The position numbers and the translations under genes are program-made. Below, one piece after another: positions 8,281-16,493 of a stretch of 40,186 nucleotides of DNA (its first letter is position 1; every line of letters starts with the position of its first letter). The notes below the pieces were generated by a model that worked only from the letters and a program-made list of their open reading frames with translations, made no database searches and was not told where the DNA came from. Source of the stretch: Candidatus Zixiibacteriota bacterium (GTDB lineage: Bacteria; Zixibacteria; MSB-5A5; UM-FILTER-46-8); contig JALSTH010000070.1 of the NCBI GenBank assembly GCA_026983835.1, positions 1 through 40,186 on the forward strand, written 5' to 3'.

Positions 8281-9057
8281 CTATTTTCGCTTTTTCCTGT
8301 AATTCGTGATTAAATCTTTAGCTCGAGCGGTTTCGTCCTCATTTGGGAAACTCTTCTCCAATTTTTGATAATAGCGGTTAGCCGTAGTTAAATCCTTCCG
8401 TTTCAAGGATATTTCCACCAACCTAACCATTGCCGCCGGCACTTTCTCCGACTTGCTGAATTTCTTAAGGAGGGTAGTATAAGCTTTGGTGGCGCTGTTA
8501 TAACTTTTTAAGTTGAAATACGATTCCGCAATAAGGAATTGGGCATTATCGGATAGGGTGGTTTTGGGGTTGTTCTTCAAATAGCTTTTGAAACCGGAGA
8601 TGGCGATTTTGTAGTTTCCCTTTATAAAATCCATATAAGCAGTATCATAAACTTTCTTGGAGGATATCTCCACCTTAAGTTGGCCCGAGTCGGCTGATGA
8701 ATTTGTTTTTGCGGATTGAACATTATATTGCGAATTGGGGAGTGTCCCCTCTGATTGGCGCATAGTCAGATCCTCAAGCTTCCCCTCGATTATCTGCATC
8801 CTCTCCGTCAACTGCTCCAAGTTGTAATTCACATCCGCCGATAAAGCCCTCATCAACTTCAGCTGTTCCTGTTGCAATGAATCTCGGACGGCTTCCCTTT
8901 TCCTCGACTCCTCATTATCCTTTTTTAACTTATCCAAATCAGCTATGATAAGATTCACATCCCCACGGGTGGCACAGCTGTTCATTATAAGCAAGGGGGA
9001 AAGGAACAATGCCGCCAAAACCATAAGGCTTGAAAATCTATAAACTTGAGTTTTCAT
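8281..9057 (-). CDS. ybgF: Tol-Pal system protein YbgF/CpoB-like, periplasmic TPR protein
   Basis: This 258-residue exported protein has an N-terminal hydrophobic segment ending in MNSCATRG, compatible with a lipoprotein signal. A coiled-coil stretch (residues ~35-100, rich in Leu, Glu and Lys) follows, then a linker and C-terminal TPR repeats beginning AYMDFIKGNYKIAISGFKSY and including DNAQFLIAESYFNLKSYNSA. This is the coiled-coil plus TPR layout of YbgF/CpoB, which couples peptidoglycan synthesis with outer-membrane constriction. It follows pal by about 90 bp on the same strand, consistent with a Tol-Pal module although tolQRAB are not in the window. Confidence 0.85.
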   Translation of the reverse strand: MKTQVYRFSSLMVLAALFLSPLLIMNSCATRGDVNLIIADLDKLKKDNEESRKREAVRDSLQQEQLKLMRALSADVNYNLEQLTERMQIIEGKLEDLTMRQSEGTLPNSQYNVQSAKTNSSADSGQLKVEISSKKVYDTAYMDFIKGNYKIAISGFKSYLKNNPKTTLSDNAQFLIAESYFNLKSYNSATKAYTTLLKKFSKSEKVPAAMVRLVEISLKRKDLTTANRYYQKLEKSFPNEDETARAKDLITNYRKKRK

Positions 9058-9146
9058 ACAGTATTGCTAAAATTACGCCGTTATCCCTTGGCACTTAACG
9101 GGGGAAGCAAGGGTCTTCGCAGTAGATTAATCAAATATAAAAAGCG

Positions 9147-9677
9147 CTATTGTAAAATCTTAAACTCATCCCGACGGTTTTTCGCCCAAGCTTTTTCATT
9201 ATGTCCCGGATCGATAGGATTTTCTTCGCCGTAGCTTATTATTTCAATCCTATTGGCGCTGATACCTGCCCCGATTAGGAATTTTTTCGCTTCCAAGGCG
9301 CGCTTCTCTCCCAAGGCAAGGTTGTATTGCTCGGTTCCTCTTTCGTCGCAATTCCCCTCGATACGGATATTGACCTCCGGGTTTTCGCGAAGTTTTTCAG
9401 CTATCCGATTCAAAATTCCTCGCGCTTCCGGCTTCAGTTCGTATTTATTGAAATCGAAATAGATATTCTCGAAAACTATCGGTTCTTTTGCTTCTTCTTC
9501 CACCGGTGGTGTTGGTATTTCATTTTCCACTTTGGGCTTCTCTATTGTAACCTGCTCCTCAGGTTGTTCGGCAGGTTTGGGGGGAGTAAGGGTCGGAGAT
9601 TTCTTCCCCCCACAAATCGCCCCAAAACTCAAAACACCGGCGATCATAACTAATAGCAGCAATCTGAGGGTTTTCAT
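9147..9677 (-). CDS. pal: peptidoglycan-associated lipoprotein Pal (OmpA C-terminal domain)
   Basis: The start at 9677 is chosen because GGAGG lies five bases upstream; an adjacent ATG at 9680 is nearly as good. A longer frame reaches 9704 but has no ribosome site. The 176-residue product has a lipoprotein signal (LLLLVMIAGVLSFGAIC), a Pro/Glu-rich spacer, and an OmpA-like peptidoglycan-binding domain with IYFDFNKYELKPEA, RIEGNCDERGTEQYNLALG and AKKFLIGAGISANRIEIIS. These residues match Pal, which tethers the outer membrane to the cell wall. It is first in a two-gene unit with ybgF. The gene indicates a diderm cell. Confidence 0.92.
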   Translation of the reverse strand: MKTLRLLLLVMIAGVLSFGAICGGKKSPTLTPPKPAEQPEEQVTIEKPKVENEIPTPPVEEEAKEPIVFENIYFDFNKYELKPEARGILNRIAEKLRENPEVNIRIEGNCDERGTEQYNLALGEKRALEAKKFLIGAGISANRIEIISYGEENPIDPGHNEKAWAKNRRDEFKILQ

Positions 9678-9723
9678 CATATCCTCCAATTTGATTTTTT
9701 CCAAATTTCCCTTCCAACATCAT

Positions 9724-9752
9724 ATAATATCTATATAATTCTCATTTTGCAA
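9724..9752 (-). promoter_or_regulatory. candidate promoter of pal-ybgF
   Basis: Reading leftward, TTGCAA (9752-9747) and TATTAT (9729-9724) are 17 bp apart, giving a predicted start about 40 bp before the pal ATG. The rest of the 9678-10044 intergenic stretch is AT-rich with a purine-rich tract near 9810-9830 and no other recognisable element. Confidence 0.45.
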
Positions 9753-9970
9753 AACAATTTTATTCTTTATTGGGAAAAGGAAGATAAAAGATATCCCCTC
9801 GTTGGTATATGAGAAGGGAGGGGGAAGGGAGTTTGAAGATTGAATAAGGAAAAACAGGGGATACATTCTCTGTAAACCTAAAAATCGCAATTCCACCAAC
9901 TATAAATCTCCAACAAATCCTTATGCGGATTACAGATTTACCTGCTTAAGATGAGAATTAAAAAATTCCC

Positions 9971-9999
9971 TTGAGAAAGAATAGCATTATATGTAAAAT
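9971..9999 (+). promoter_or_regulatory. candidate promoter of amrS
   Basis: TTGAGA (9971-9976) and TAAAAT (9994-9999) are separated by 17 bp. A further TATAAT lies at 10005-10010 without a partner at good spacing. The predicted leader is 35-40 nt. Confidence 0.4.
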
Positions 10000-10044
10000 G
10001 TATATATAATGAAATAATTATCGTGGGAAAAACATTGGAACATT

Positions 10045-11034
10045 ATGGAAAGACCTGCAAAATATTACGAAATAAAAGAAGGGGGTAAGGTCAAATGCCT
10101 GCTCTGCCCCGTCGGCTGCGTTTTGGAGGAGGGGAAAGAAGGGATATGTTTAGGGCGGCATAACAAGGATGGCAAAATGATGGTCACCAATTACGGTGAG
10201 ACGGTTTCCCTGAACCTCGACCCGATAGAGAAAAAACCCCTGTTTCATTTTTATCCCGGAAGCGTTATACTCTCAACCGGTCCCAACGGCTGTAATATGA
10301 GCTGTAAGAACTGCCAGAATTGGAATATTTCCCAGAGGAAATCCCCAACTATCTATGTTTCCCCCGAAAAGATGGCTTCGCTTTCGATAGCGCAAGGTTC
10401 AATCGGCGTTGCTTATACCTATACCGAACCGTTCATCTGGTTTGAATACCTGTTAGATACGATGCCCCTTGTTCGCGAACAGGGGGGCAAGAATGTTATG
10501 GTCACTAACGGCTATATTATGCCTGAACCTTTGCAGGAACTTCTTCCTTATATCGATGCGATGAATATCGATTTGAAATCGATACAAAACGAATTCTATC
10601 TTAAAATTACCGGTGGGAGGTTAAGGTTTGTGCAGGATACAATTGTAAAATCATTCGAAGCCGGAGTTCATATCGAGATAACAAACCTGTTAATAACAGG
10701 GCTTAACGACTCGCCTGAACAGATCGCCGAATTGGTAAATTGGGTGGCATCAATTTCCCCACATATACCGCTTCATTTCTCCCGCTATTTCCCCACCTAT
10801 AAATTGACAAATCCCCCAACCAGCCTTGAGGTCTTAAAAAGCGCTTACAAAATCGGCAAGGAACGATTGGATTATGTCTATGTTGGGAATATAGATATTT
10901 CGGGGACATCCGATACTGTTTGTCCATCCTGCGGAACATTACTCATCTCCCGCTATGGTTATTCAACCCAAATAGTTGGTTTGGATGAAAGCAGGTGTGC
11001 GAGTTGCGGACAAAAAATTAATATTATTTTATGA
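10045..11034 (+). CDS. amrS: AmmeMemoRadiSam-system radical SAM enzyme
   Basis: This 329-residue radical SAM protein has the cluster motif GCNMSCKNCQNW (Cys83, Cys87, Cys90). It is preceded by an N-terminal Cys-rich element (Cys18, 21, 25 and 35, pattern CLLCPVGCVL...GICLGR) and followed by conserved blocks YTYTEPFIWFEY and MVTNGYI. LHFSRYFPTYKL and the C-terminal double CxxC (CPSCGT ... CASCGQ) complete the family pattern of PflA-like enzymes annotated AmrS. Relatives co-occur with Memo and AMMECR1 domain proteins, which are not in this window. The reaction is still poorly defined. It is convergent with nrdJ, with a 38 bp gap. Confidence 0.9.
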   Translation: MERPAKYYEIKEGGKVKCLLCPVGCVLEEGKEGICLGRHNKDGKMMVTNYGETVSLNLDPIEKKPLFHFYPGSVILSTGPNGCNMSCKNCQNWNISQRKSPTIYVSPEKMASLSIAQGSIGVAYTYTEPFIWFEYLLDTMPLVREQGGKNVMVTNGYIMPEPLQELLPYIDAMNIDLKSIQNEFYLKITGGRLRFVQDTIVKSFEAGVHIEITNLLITGLNDSPEQIAELVNWVASISPHIPLHFSRYFPTYKLTNPPTSLEVLKSAYKIGKERLDYVYVGNIDISGTSDTVCPSCGTLLISRYGYSTQIVGLDESRCASCGQKINIIL

Positions 11035-11072
11035 AAAATTTATCTTACCGCTCCCAGAGATTTATAGGAATT

Positions 11073-13316
11073 TTAGCATTGTGAATAACCGCATCCGGGG
11101 CAGATCACGCAACCGGACACAAACTCCAATTTGGATTGACATTCGGGGCAGACTTCATTTCCGATATCCATATCCGGTTTTGGTTTTTTACCATTTCCGA
11201 AATGATTATGCAGAACTTTTGCAATAGCGTCAGGAATCGATTTTATCAGACCTCCGTTACCATAGACCTGACTCGCTCCGCCGATCCCTCTCAATTGATC
11301 GATGATGTCGTTAACATCTATTCCGGAGCGTAAGGCGAGGGAGATTAATCTGCCGATTGCTTCGGTGTCCGCCATTGTGGAGTGCCCCGATTTGCCGATT
11401 TGAGCGAACACCTCGAAAGGTTTCTCATCGAGCATATTAATAGTTACATACAGATTACCGAAGCTTGTCGTTATTTTTTCGGTTATCCCTTTTAGCACTA
11501 TAGGACGACGTTTTACAGTGCGAACAATTCCTTCCTTGGCGGGTTCTTTTTTCTTTACCGATAACACCTGATTTCGGCGGCATCCATCCCGATAAACGGT
11601 TACCCCCTTGCATCCCAATTTATAAGCTAAAAGATATGCGGCGGCGATATCCTCCCTTGTTGCCGAATTCGGGAGGTTGATGGTTTTCGAGACCGCATTA
11701 TCGGTGTATTTCTGAAATGCCGCTTGCATTCGGATATGCCATTCGGGGGAGATGTCGTGGGAGGTAACGAATATCCGCTTGACATCATCGGGTATATCCT
11801 CAAAATCTTGAATGGATCCTCTCTCGACTAATTTTTGCACGAAATCTTCACTGTAAAATCCCAATTCCTTGGCCTTTTCCTCCAATATCGGATTTAATTC
11901 GGTCAACTTTGTGTTATCCATTACATTGCGTACATATGCAAGAGCAAATGCGGGTTCTATGCCCGAAGAGGTTCCGGCGATGATGCTGATAGTCCCGGTA
12001 GGAGCAATCGTCGTTATGGTGGAATTCCGCAGCCTGACCGCATTCTGTGGATTTTCATTGAATACGGAATCCTTCCAGTTAGGAAACACACCGCGGGTTT
12101 TAGCCAATTCTCGAGATGCACTTTGCCCTTCCTTGCGGATAAATGACATAACATCTTCAGCCAATTCAAGAGCCTGTTCGGAGTTATACGGAATCCCCAA
12201 CCGGAAGAGCATATCAGCCCAGCCCATCACTCCCAAACCTATTTTTCTGTTTTTCTTTGTTTCGATATCGATTTGTGGAAGGGGATATTTGTTCGCCTCG
12301 ATGACATTATCGAGGAAATGGACACTTATCCAAACGGTTCTCTTCAGTTTATCCCAATCGACCTCGTATTTATACATCGATTTTGGATTTGCCGAATCCA
12401 CAACTGCCCGGAGCATTTTAGATAAATTAATCGATCCCAAATTACAACTTTCATACGGGAGGAGGGGCTGTTCTCCACAGGGGTTGGTGCTTTCATACAA
12501 ACCGATCTTTCGCACCGGATTGCCATCGTTCATACGATCGAGGAATATCACCCCCGGTTCGCCGGTTTTCCATGCTTGAGAGACTATTGAGTTGAAAACC
12601 TCTTTGGCATCGAGGCGTAATGGTTTTCCATCCGTAAAAAATAAGTCGTTGGTCTGCGGATCTATTATGGGGAACTCCTCTCCTTTTTCCACAGCTCTCA
12701 TAAAATCATCCGATGCGCAGACGGAGATATTGAAATTTGTTAGCTCGCTTAAGTCCTCTTTGGAGGAGATGAACTCCTTTATATCCGGATGGTCAACGCG
12801 AAGAACTCCCATATTTGCGCCACGGCGGGTGCCTCCCTGCTTAACCGCTTCGGTAGCGGAATTTATTACTTTCATAAAACTGATGGGACCTGAAGCAACG
12901 CCGGAGGTGGTGGCGACTTTTGAATCTTTGGGCCTTAATCTGGAAAACGAAAAACCTGTTCCCCCGCCGGATTTATGAATAAGCGCCGCTGCCTTAACCG
13001 CATCAAAAATAGACTCCATCGAATCCTCGATAGGAATAACAAAGCAAGCGGACAATTGCCCCAATGGTCTGCCTGCATTCATCAGCGTAGGGGAATTGGG
13101 GAGAAACTCCAATGATGCCATCATCTCGAAAAATTGCTCGGCTGTTTTAGCTATCTCATCACTTTCCGCACCATATTTGGCATCGGGCGCCGCTATAAAC
13201 CGGGCGACTCGGTGGAAAAGCTGTTCGGGGCTTTCTATAACATTACCGTTCTCGTCCTTGATGAGATATCTTCTTTCCAAAACTACGATGGAATTCTTAG
13301 TTAGCTCTAAATTCAT
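11073..13316 (-). CDS. nrdJ: adenosylcobalamin-dependent ribonucleoside reductase (class II)
   Basis: This 747-residue enzyme reduces ribonucleotides to deoxyribonucleotides using adenosylcobalamin, so it does not need oxygen. The active-site loop STNPCGEQPLLPYESCNLGS holds Asn278, the thiyl-radical Cys280 and Glu282, with redox cysteine Cys291 and its partner Cys91 in LSACFVIP. Glycine-rich SGGGTGFSFSRLRP and PTGTISIIAGTSSGIEPAFA are further family blocks. The C-terminal tail has four or five cysteines in a zinc-ribbon-like arrangement (CPECQ ... CPGCGYSQC), probably the shuttle for thioredoxin-driven reduction. It is 53 bp downstream of thyX in the same direction, so both steps of oxygen-independent dNTP/dTMP supply are co-transcribed. 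Confidence 0.96.
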   Translation of the reverse strand: MNLELTKNSIVVLERRYLIKDENGNVIESPEQLFHRVARFIAAPDAKYGAESDEIAKTAEQFFEMMASLEFLPNSPTLMNAGRPLGQLSACFVIPIEDSMESIFDAVKAAALIHKSGGGTGFSFSRLRPKDSKVATTSGVASGPISFMKVINSATEAVKQGGTRRGANMGVLRVDHPDIKEFISSKEDLSELTNFNISVCASDDFMRAVEKGEEFPIIDPQTNDLFFTDGKPLRLDAKEVFNSIVSQAWKTGEPGVIFLDRMNDGNPVRKIGLYESTNPCGEQPLLPYESCNLGSINLSKMLRAVVDSANPKSMYKYEVDWDKLKRTVWISVHFLDNVIEANKYPLPQIDIETKKNRKIGLGVMGWADMLFRLGIPYNSEQALELAEDVMSFIRKEGQSASRELAKTRGVFPNWKDSVFNENPQNAVRLRNSTITTIAPTGTISIIAGTSSGIEPAFALAYVRNVMDNTKLTELNPILEEKAKELGFYSEDFVQKLVERGSIQDFEDIPDDVKRIFVTSHDISPEWHIRMQAAFQKYTDNAVSKTINLPNSATREDIAAAYLLAYKLGCKGVTVYRDGCRRNQVLSVKKKEPAKEGIVRTVKRRPIVLKGITEKITTSFGNLYVTINMLDEKPFEVFAQIGKSGHSTMADTEAIGRLISLALRSGIDVNDIIDQLRGIGGASQVYGNGGLIKSIPDAIAKVLHNHFGNGKKPKPDMDIGNEVCPECQSKLEFVSGCVICPGCGYSQC

Positions 13317-13369
13317 AATACTTTTCCCTTTCCACCCCGAATTGAGGTCCTCCTATTATTATAACCATT

Positions 13370-14053
13370 TTATCCTTCATCCTGTGCCGGATATGCTGAC
13401 TCATTTTCATAATCGATAACAAAATCGGAGAAAACTATGGGAGCCTTTTCCTTCATAGTTTCCAACATTTTAAGGCAGATCCTCCTTATTTCCCAGTGCG
13501 CTCTGGGATGACATCTAACAGTGAATATATGCCTTAATTCCCGAAAATTAGCGGTTATTACAATCTCCGATTCGGTTCCACCCGGAAGAATATACCTTGC
13601 ATCCTCTGGAGGAACGCCCGCCGAAAGAAGCTGCTCATACAACTGATAACATTTATCTTGAACTTCCAAAAATGCTTTTTCACCATCTATAAAAGACCCG
13701 TTCGACTTTATTTGCGCCGCTTTGACCGTGTCAGGAATAATACAATGATAATCTTTGGTTTTTTCCCTGCCCGGTTTGTCGGCATAGCATACATAGCGTT
13801 GGCTTTCCTGCGATGGGGACATAAGTCTGTGACGAACCAACTCGTGGGTAAAAACCCGGCTACCGCCTTTTATCCGAAAGGTGGCGACTGCGTGTTCCAG
13901 GACTGAGTGATGACCCTTGCGGATGACCTTTCTTATCAATTCTTTTGCCGAATGGGGGGGATTATAGCGGTGAAAACTGAGATAGCAGGTTCTTGTTGCC
14001 CGCTCTATCACATCCTCAGCATTCGGCGTAATTGACATCAATTCAACTTCCAT
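13370..14053 (-). CDS. thyX: FAD-dependent thymidylate synthase ThyX
   Basis: This 227-residue flavoenzyme makes dTMP from dUMP with methylene-tetrahydrofolate and NADPH. The ThyX motif RHR-x7-S is seen as Arg74-His75-Arg76 to Ser84 in ELVRHRLMSPSQESQRYV. HHSVLEHAVATFRI is the upstream conserved helix, and FRELRHIFTVRCHPRAHWEIR carries the second conserved block. Length fits the family. It is the first gene of the thyX-nrdJ unit. Confidence 0.95.
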   Translation of the reverse strand: MEVELMSITPNAEDVIERATRTCYLSFHRYNPPHSAKELIRKVIRKGHHSVLEHAVATFRIKGGSRVFTHELVRHRLMSPSQESQRYVCYADKPGREKTKDYHCIIPDTVKAAQIKSNGSFIDGEKAFLEVQDKCYQLYEQLLSAGVPPEDARYILPGGTESEIVITANFRELRHIFTVRCHPRAHWEIRRICLKMLETMKEKAPIVFSDFVIDYENESAYPAQDEG

Positions 14054-14110
14054 AAAAACAGACCTTAAATTTTACTCCAAAAAATTTTATTTACGATTTT
14101 ATGACATTTA

Positions 14111-14127
14111 CCCTGTCAGAGGCAGGG
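14111..14127. repeat. small inverted repeat in the thyX leader
   Basis: CCCTG and CAGGG flank a 7-nt spacer close to the predicted transcription start of thyX. It could form a short hairpin in the leader or serve as an operator half-site pair; no known family was recognised. Confidence 0.3.
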
Positions 14128-14130
14128 AAT

Positions 14131-14160
14131 ATTTTAGCAGAAAAACCCCTTTCGGGTCAA
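14131..14160 (-). promoter_or_regulatory. promoter of the thyX-nrdJ operon
   Basis: Reading leftward, TTGACC (14160-14155) and TAAAAT (14136-14131) are 18 bp apart, and the -10 is extended by TGC. This is one of the best sigma-70-like matches in the window. The predicted 5' leader is about 70 nt. Confidence 0.55.
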
Positions 14161-14188
14161 GACATTTTTAGTAATATTTTAATAAAAA

Positions 14189-14235
14189 ACACAACATATT
14201 GAGTAGCAAGGGATTAATACCACAATATAATGTGG
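14189..14235. promoter_or_regulatory. tandem NrdR-box-like palindromes upstream of thyX-nrdJ
   Basis: Two 16-bp sites, ACACAACATATTGAGT (14189-14204) and CCACAATATAATGTGG (14220-14235), match the NrdR box consensus acaCwAtATaTwGtgt at about 14 and 13 of 16 positions. The 15-bp linker makes the centres 31 bp apart, three helical turns, which is the usual spacing of paired NrdR boxes. NrdR represses ribonucleotide reductase operons when dATP is high. The sites lie ~30-75 bp upstream of the best -35 of thyX, farther than usual, but other -35/-10-like elements overlap them. Confidence 0.65.
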
Positions 14236-14474
14236 TGATATAATTCACAAGCACCCATGGAATCCATACTAAAAATTTTAATCTTCTAACCTTATGAATG
14301 ATGGATAATTAGCTACAACAATTATTTTCGACATCTAATTCGGTAAGTGGTTTTATATTGCGGAGATGATTATATATGGTGCTACGAATACCGTAAGCCG
14401 TAGTATCATAATAACATAGTGGTTCCGTTTTTGGGGTAAGGAATCCCAACGCTTCTTGGAGTTTTGCTCTGAAC
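14236..14474. other. intergenic stretch with no recognised gene
   Basis: This is AT-rich at the left and mixed at the right. A 63-residue minus-strand frame (14309-14500) shows no family resemblance, promoter or ribosome site and is not called as a gene. Confidence 0.5.
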
Positions 14475-14765
14475 TTGACTCGCTCCCAGCCGAAGTTCAA
14501 ATCGTATAATCATTTCTTGAATCTACCGGTTTCCTGTTCATTGCCTGAGGAAGAAGCAGCTGAATTCGCTCATATTATTTGGTTTTACTTGCTTTTCAAT
14601 TCTCATCGGCATTCATTGGGGCAAAACGGCGGAGAGGGAGATTCCAAAACCCCATCGGTGCATTTTAGATCCGGCAAGATGGTGTATCTCCCGATGAGGG
14701 AGGAGGGGATTTATTTACGAGAGCAGATAACCGGGTCGGGGGTGTTGAAGCAGGGAATAAGTTGA
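14475..14765 (+). CDS. hypothetical small protein overlapping the Ppx/GppA start
   Basis: This is a 96-residue frame without recognisable domains or membrane segments. The only supporting feature is that its TGA stop overlaps the TTG start of the following phosphatase gene (TTGA), an arrangement seen in translationally coupled genes. The start codon is not preceded by a clear ribosome site, and the composition (several His, Ser and Arg, little periodicity) is weakly protein-like. It may be non-coding leader or gene debris. Confidence 0.2.
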   Translation: MTRSQPKFKSYNHFLNLPVSCSLPEEEAAEFAHIIWFYLLFNSHRHSLGQNGGEGDSKTPSVHFRSGKMVYLPMREEGIYLREQITGSGVLKQGIS

Positions 14766-15673
14766 GAAAAGCAGTAATCGATTTAGGAACAAACAGCATC
14801 CTCCTGACAGTGGCGGAAAAAACCGCAAACGGTATCGGTATTTTATTTGAGGATAAGGAAGAACCTCGATTAGGGAAAAATTTCTCAGCTGGTGGGAAAC
14901 TCGATTTTGATGCGAAGCGGCGGACAATATCAGCCTTGAAACAGCTGTTGCAAAAGGCGAAGGATTTCAATCCCGATGAAATGAGGGCATTTGGCACAAA
15001 AATCCTGCGGGATGCTGTTGATTCCACTGAGTTTCTAAAAACAATCGAGGGAGGGGTAGGGATAAAGGTACGGATTATCAGTGGTGAAGAGGAAGCGGCT
15101 TATGCTTTTCGCGGTGCCTTATGGGGATTGGATATAGACGGCGAATCAGCTATAATAACCGATATCGGCGGCGGTTCAACCGAAATAGCATTTTATGATG
15201 ATAAAGGGGGGTTGAAGCTTATCAGCATACCGATTGGAGCGGTTTCTATTACCGAAAGGTTTATGCCTTCAACCCCGGCCGATAGGAAACAATATGAGCA
15301 AGCCAAGGCTGTAATTGAAAGGGAGATAAGCGGCGGAATGATTAACACGGGGATAAGAAGGAAAAAGCTGATTTTCTCCGGAGGGACAGCGACTGCAGCT
15401 TCTGCGGCAATCCTGAAACTCGATAAATATAATCCTCAATTGGTTCATGGTTCACGCTTCGATTTGGATGAGATAGTTCAGTTCAGCCAAATGATCGATA
15501 ATGCCGATATAAACGAACGGCGGAGGATTTTGTGTCTTGATCCAAAGAGGGCGGATATAATATCCGCAGGTCTTTTGATTTTAGTCTCGGTAATGAAATA
15601 TTTTTCCGCAAAAGAGATGATAGTTTCCAACGGGGGAGTTCGAATCGGTTTCCTGTTGGATTTGTTTAATTGA
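14762..15673 (+). CDS. exopolyphosphatase / pppGpp phosphohydrolase (Ppx/GppA family)
   Basis: The 303-residue product carries the actin-like ATPase blocks of the family. These are the phosphate-1 loop RKAVIDLGTNSILLTVAE at the N-terminus, ISGEEEAAYAFRGAL with the catalytic Glu region, and the phosphate-2 loop AIITDIGGGSTEIAFYD. LIFSGGTATAASAAIL and IVSNGGVRIGFL are the later conserved blocks. Family members remove terminal phosphates from polyphosphate or convert pppGpp to ppGpp; this short ~300-residue form lacks the C-terminal HD region, so only the catalytic domain is present. The start is TTG with AGGGA upstream. It is convergent with lgt, with a 10-bp gap. Confidence 0.88.
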   Translation: MRKAVIDLGTNSILLTVAEKTANGIGILFEDKEEPRLGKNFSAGGKLDFDAKRRTISALKQLLQKAKDFNPDEMRAFGTKILRDAVDSTEFLKTIEGGVGIKVRIISGEEEAAYAFRGALWGLDIDGESAIITDIGGGSTEIAFYDDKGGLKLISIPIGAVSITERFMPSTPADRKQYEQAKAVIEREISGGMINTGIRRKKLIFSGGTATAASAAILKLDKYNPQLVHGSRFDLDEIVQFSQMIDNADINERRRILCLDPKRADIISAGLLILVSVMKYFSAKEMIVSNGGVRIGFLLDLFN

Positions 15674-15683
15674 AGTTGCGTTG

Positions 15684-16493
15684 TTATCTTTTTCGTTTTG
15701 CTATTTTAGGGATAGCGATGAGGGATGCGACCGCAGCCAATAGGATAACGATTGTTATTGCTTGATTATTGGAAAAATCGATGCCTCCGATATTGGTAAA
15801 GACCATCGAAGGTTCGTAATATCTAAAAAAGTCGATCGTAAATCTAAATCCGGAATACAGTGCCAACATCATCAGGAATGTATATCCCCTGAAACGGGGT
15901 TTCCTTTCCAAAAGCAATAAAATCCCAAACATAATAAAACCGGCGGCAGAAGATATTAGCTGGGTCGGATGCAAATCCATTCCGGGAAAATGCCATCCGG
16001 CGGCGCAGGTAGGCGGAAAGACAACCCCCCAGAACCAATTGGTAGGGTCGCCATAGCAACAGCCATTTAGAAAACAGCCGATGCGGGTTATACCCACACC
16101 CAACATAAACGAAGGCGAAAAAGCATCGAGAGTCTCCCAAAGAGGCATTTTCCATATTTTTATGAAAAGCGGAGTTAATATCAGCACCAATACGACACCG
16201 CCCATCATTGAAAGCCCCGCTAAACCGACCTCTCCATTGCTCTGAAAGGGATTGATCGTATCCAAATAATGCCCGCTGAATTCGTTCAAATGGTAGATGA
16301 CATAGAAAAATCTCGAACCGACAGCCGCGGCAATAATTATCACCAAGGATAAATCAATTATTCTTGTTGGTTCGATGTTGAATTTTCGGGCTCGTTTATA
16401 TGCCAACATTATCCCCAAAAGGAATGACAGGGCTAACATTACTCCATAGGATCTAATCGGAATAGAACCGATATTGAAAAGTACAGGATGCAT
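15684..16493 (-). CDS. lgt: prolipoprotein diacylglyceryl transferase Lgt
   Basis: The start at 16493 is preferred: its ATG overlaps the rodA stop (TGATG) and is preceded by GGAGGAG; a longer frame reaches 16508. The 269-residue inner-membrane enzyme moves diacylglycerol from phosphatidylglycerol to the lipobox Cys. About seven hydrophobic segments are visible. Family blocks include IPIRSYGVMLALSFLLG, VGSRFFYVIYH, GLAGLSMMGGV in place of the more common HGGL form, and TRIGCFLNGCCYGDPTN, the Cys-rich variant of the RIGNFINGE loop. It is last in a 13-gene leftward run and would serve lipoproteins such as Pal. Confidence 0.9.
   Translation of the reverse strand: MHPVLFNIGSIPIRSYGVMLALSFLLGIMLAYKRARKFNIEPTRIIDLSLVIIIAAAVGSRFFYVIYHLNEFSGHYLDTINPFQSNGEVGLAGLSMMGGVVLVLILTPLFIKIWKMPLWETLDAFSPSFMLGVGITRIGCFLNGCCYGDPTNWFWGVVFPPTCAAGWHFPGMDLHPTQLISSAAGFIMFGILLLLERKPRFRGYTFLMMLALYSGFRFTIDFFRYYEPSMVFTNIGGIDFSNNQAITIVILLAAVASLIAIPKIAKRKR

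Noticed and set aside
9781-9840. Purine-rich tract near the pal promoter as a possible terminator or regulatory element
   Set aside because: The partial CCCCTC/GAGGGG symmetry has a long spacer and no T-tract.
11869-12579. 236-residue plus-strand frame inside nrdJ
   Set aside because: Long but opposite a very well supported reductase; composition (many Ser, Phe, Arg) reflects the reverse strand.
14309-14500. 63-residue minus-strand frame upstream of thyX
   Set aside because: No ribosome site, promoter or recognisable family; composition looks like chance.
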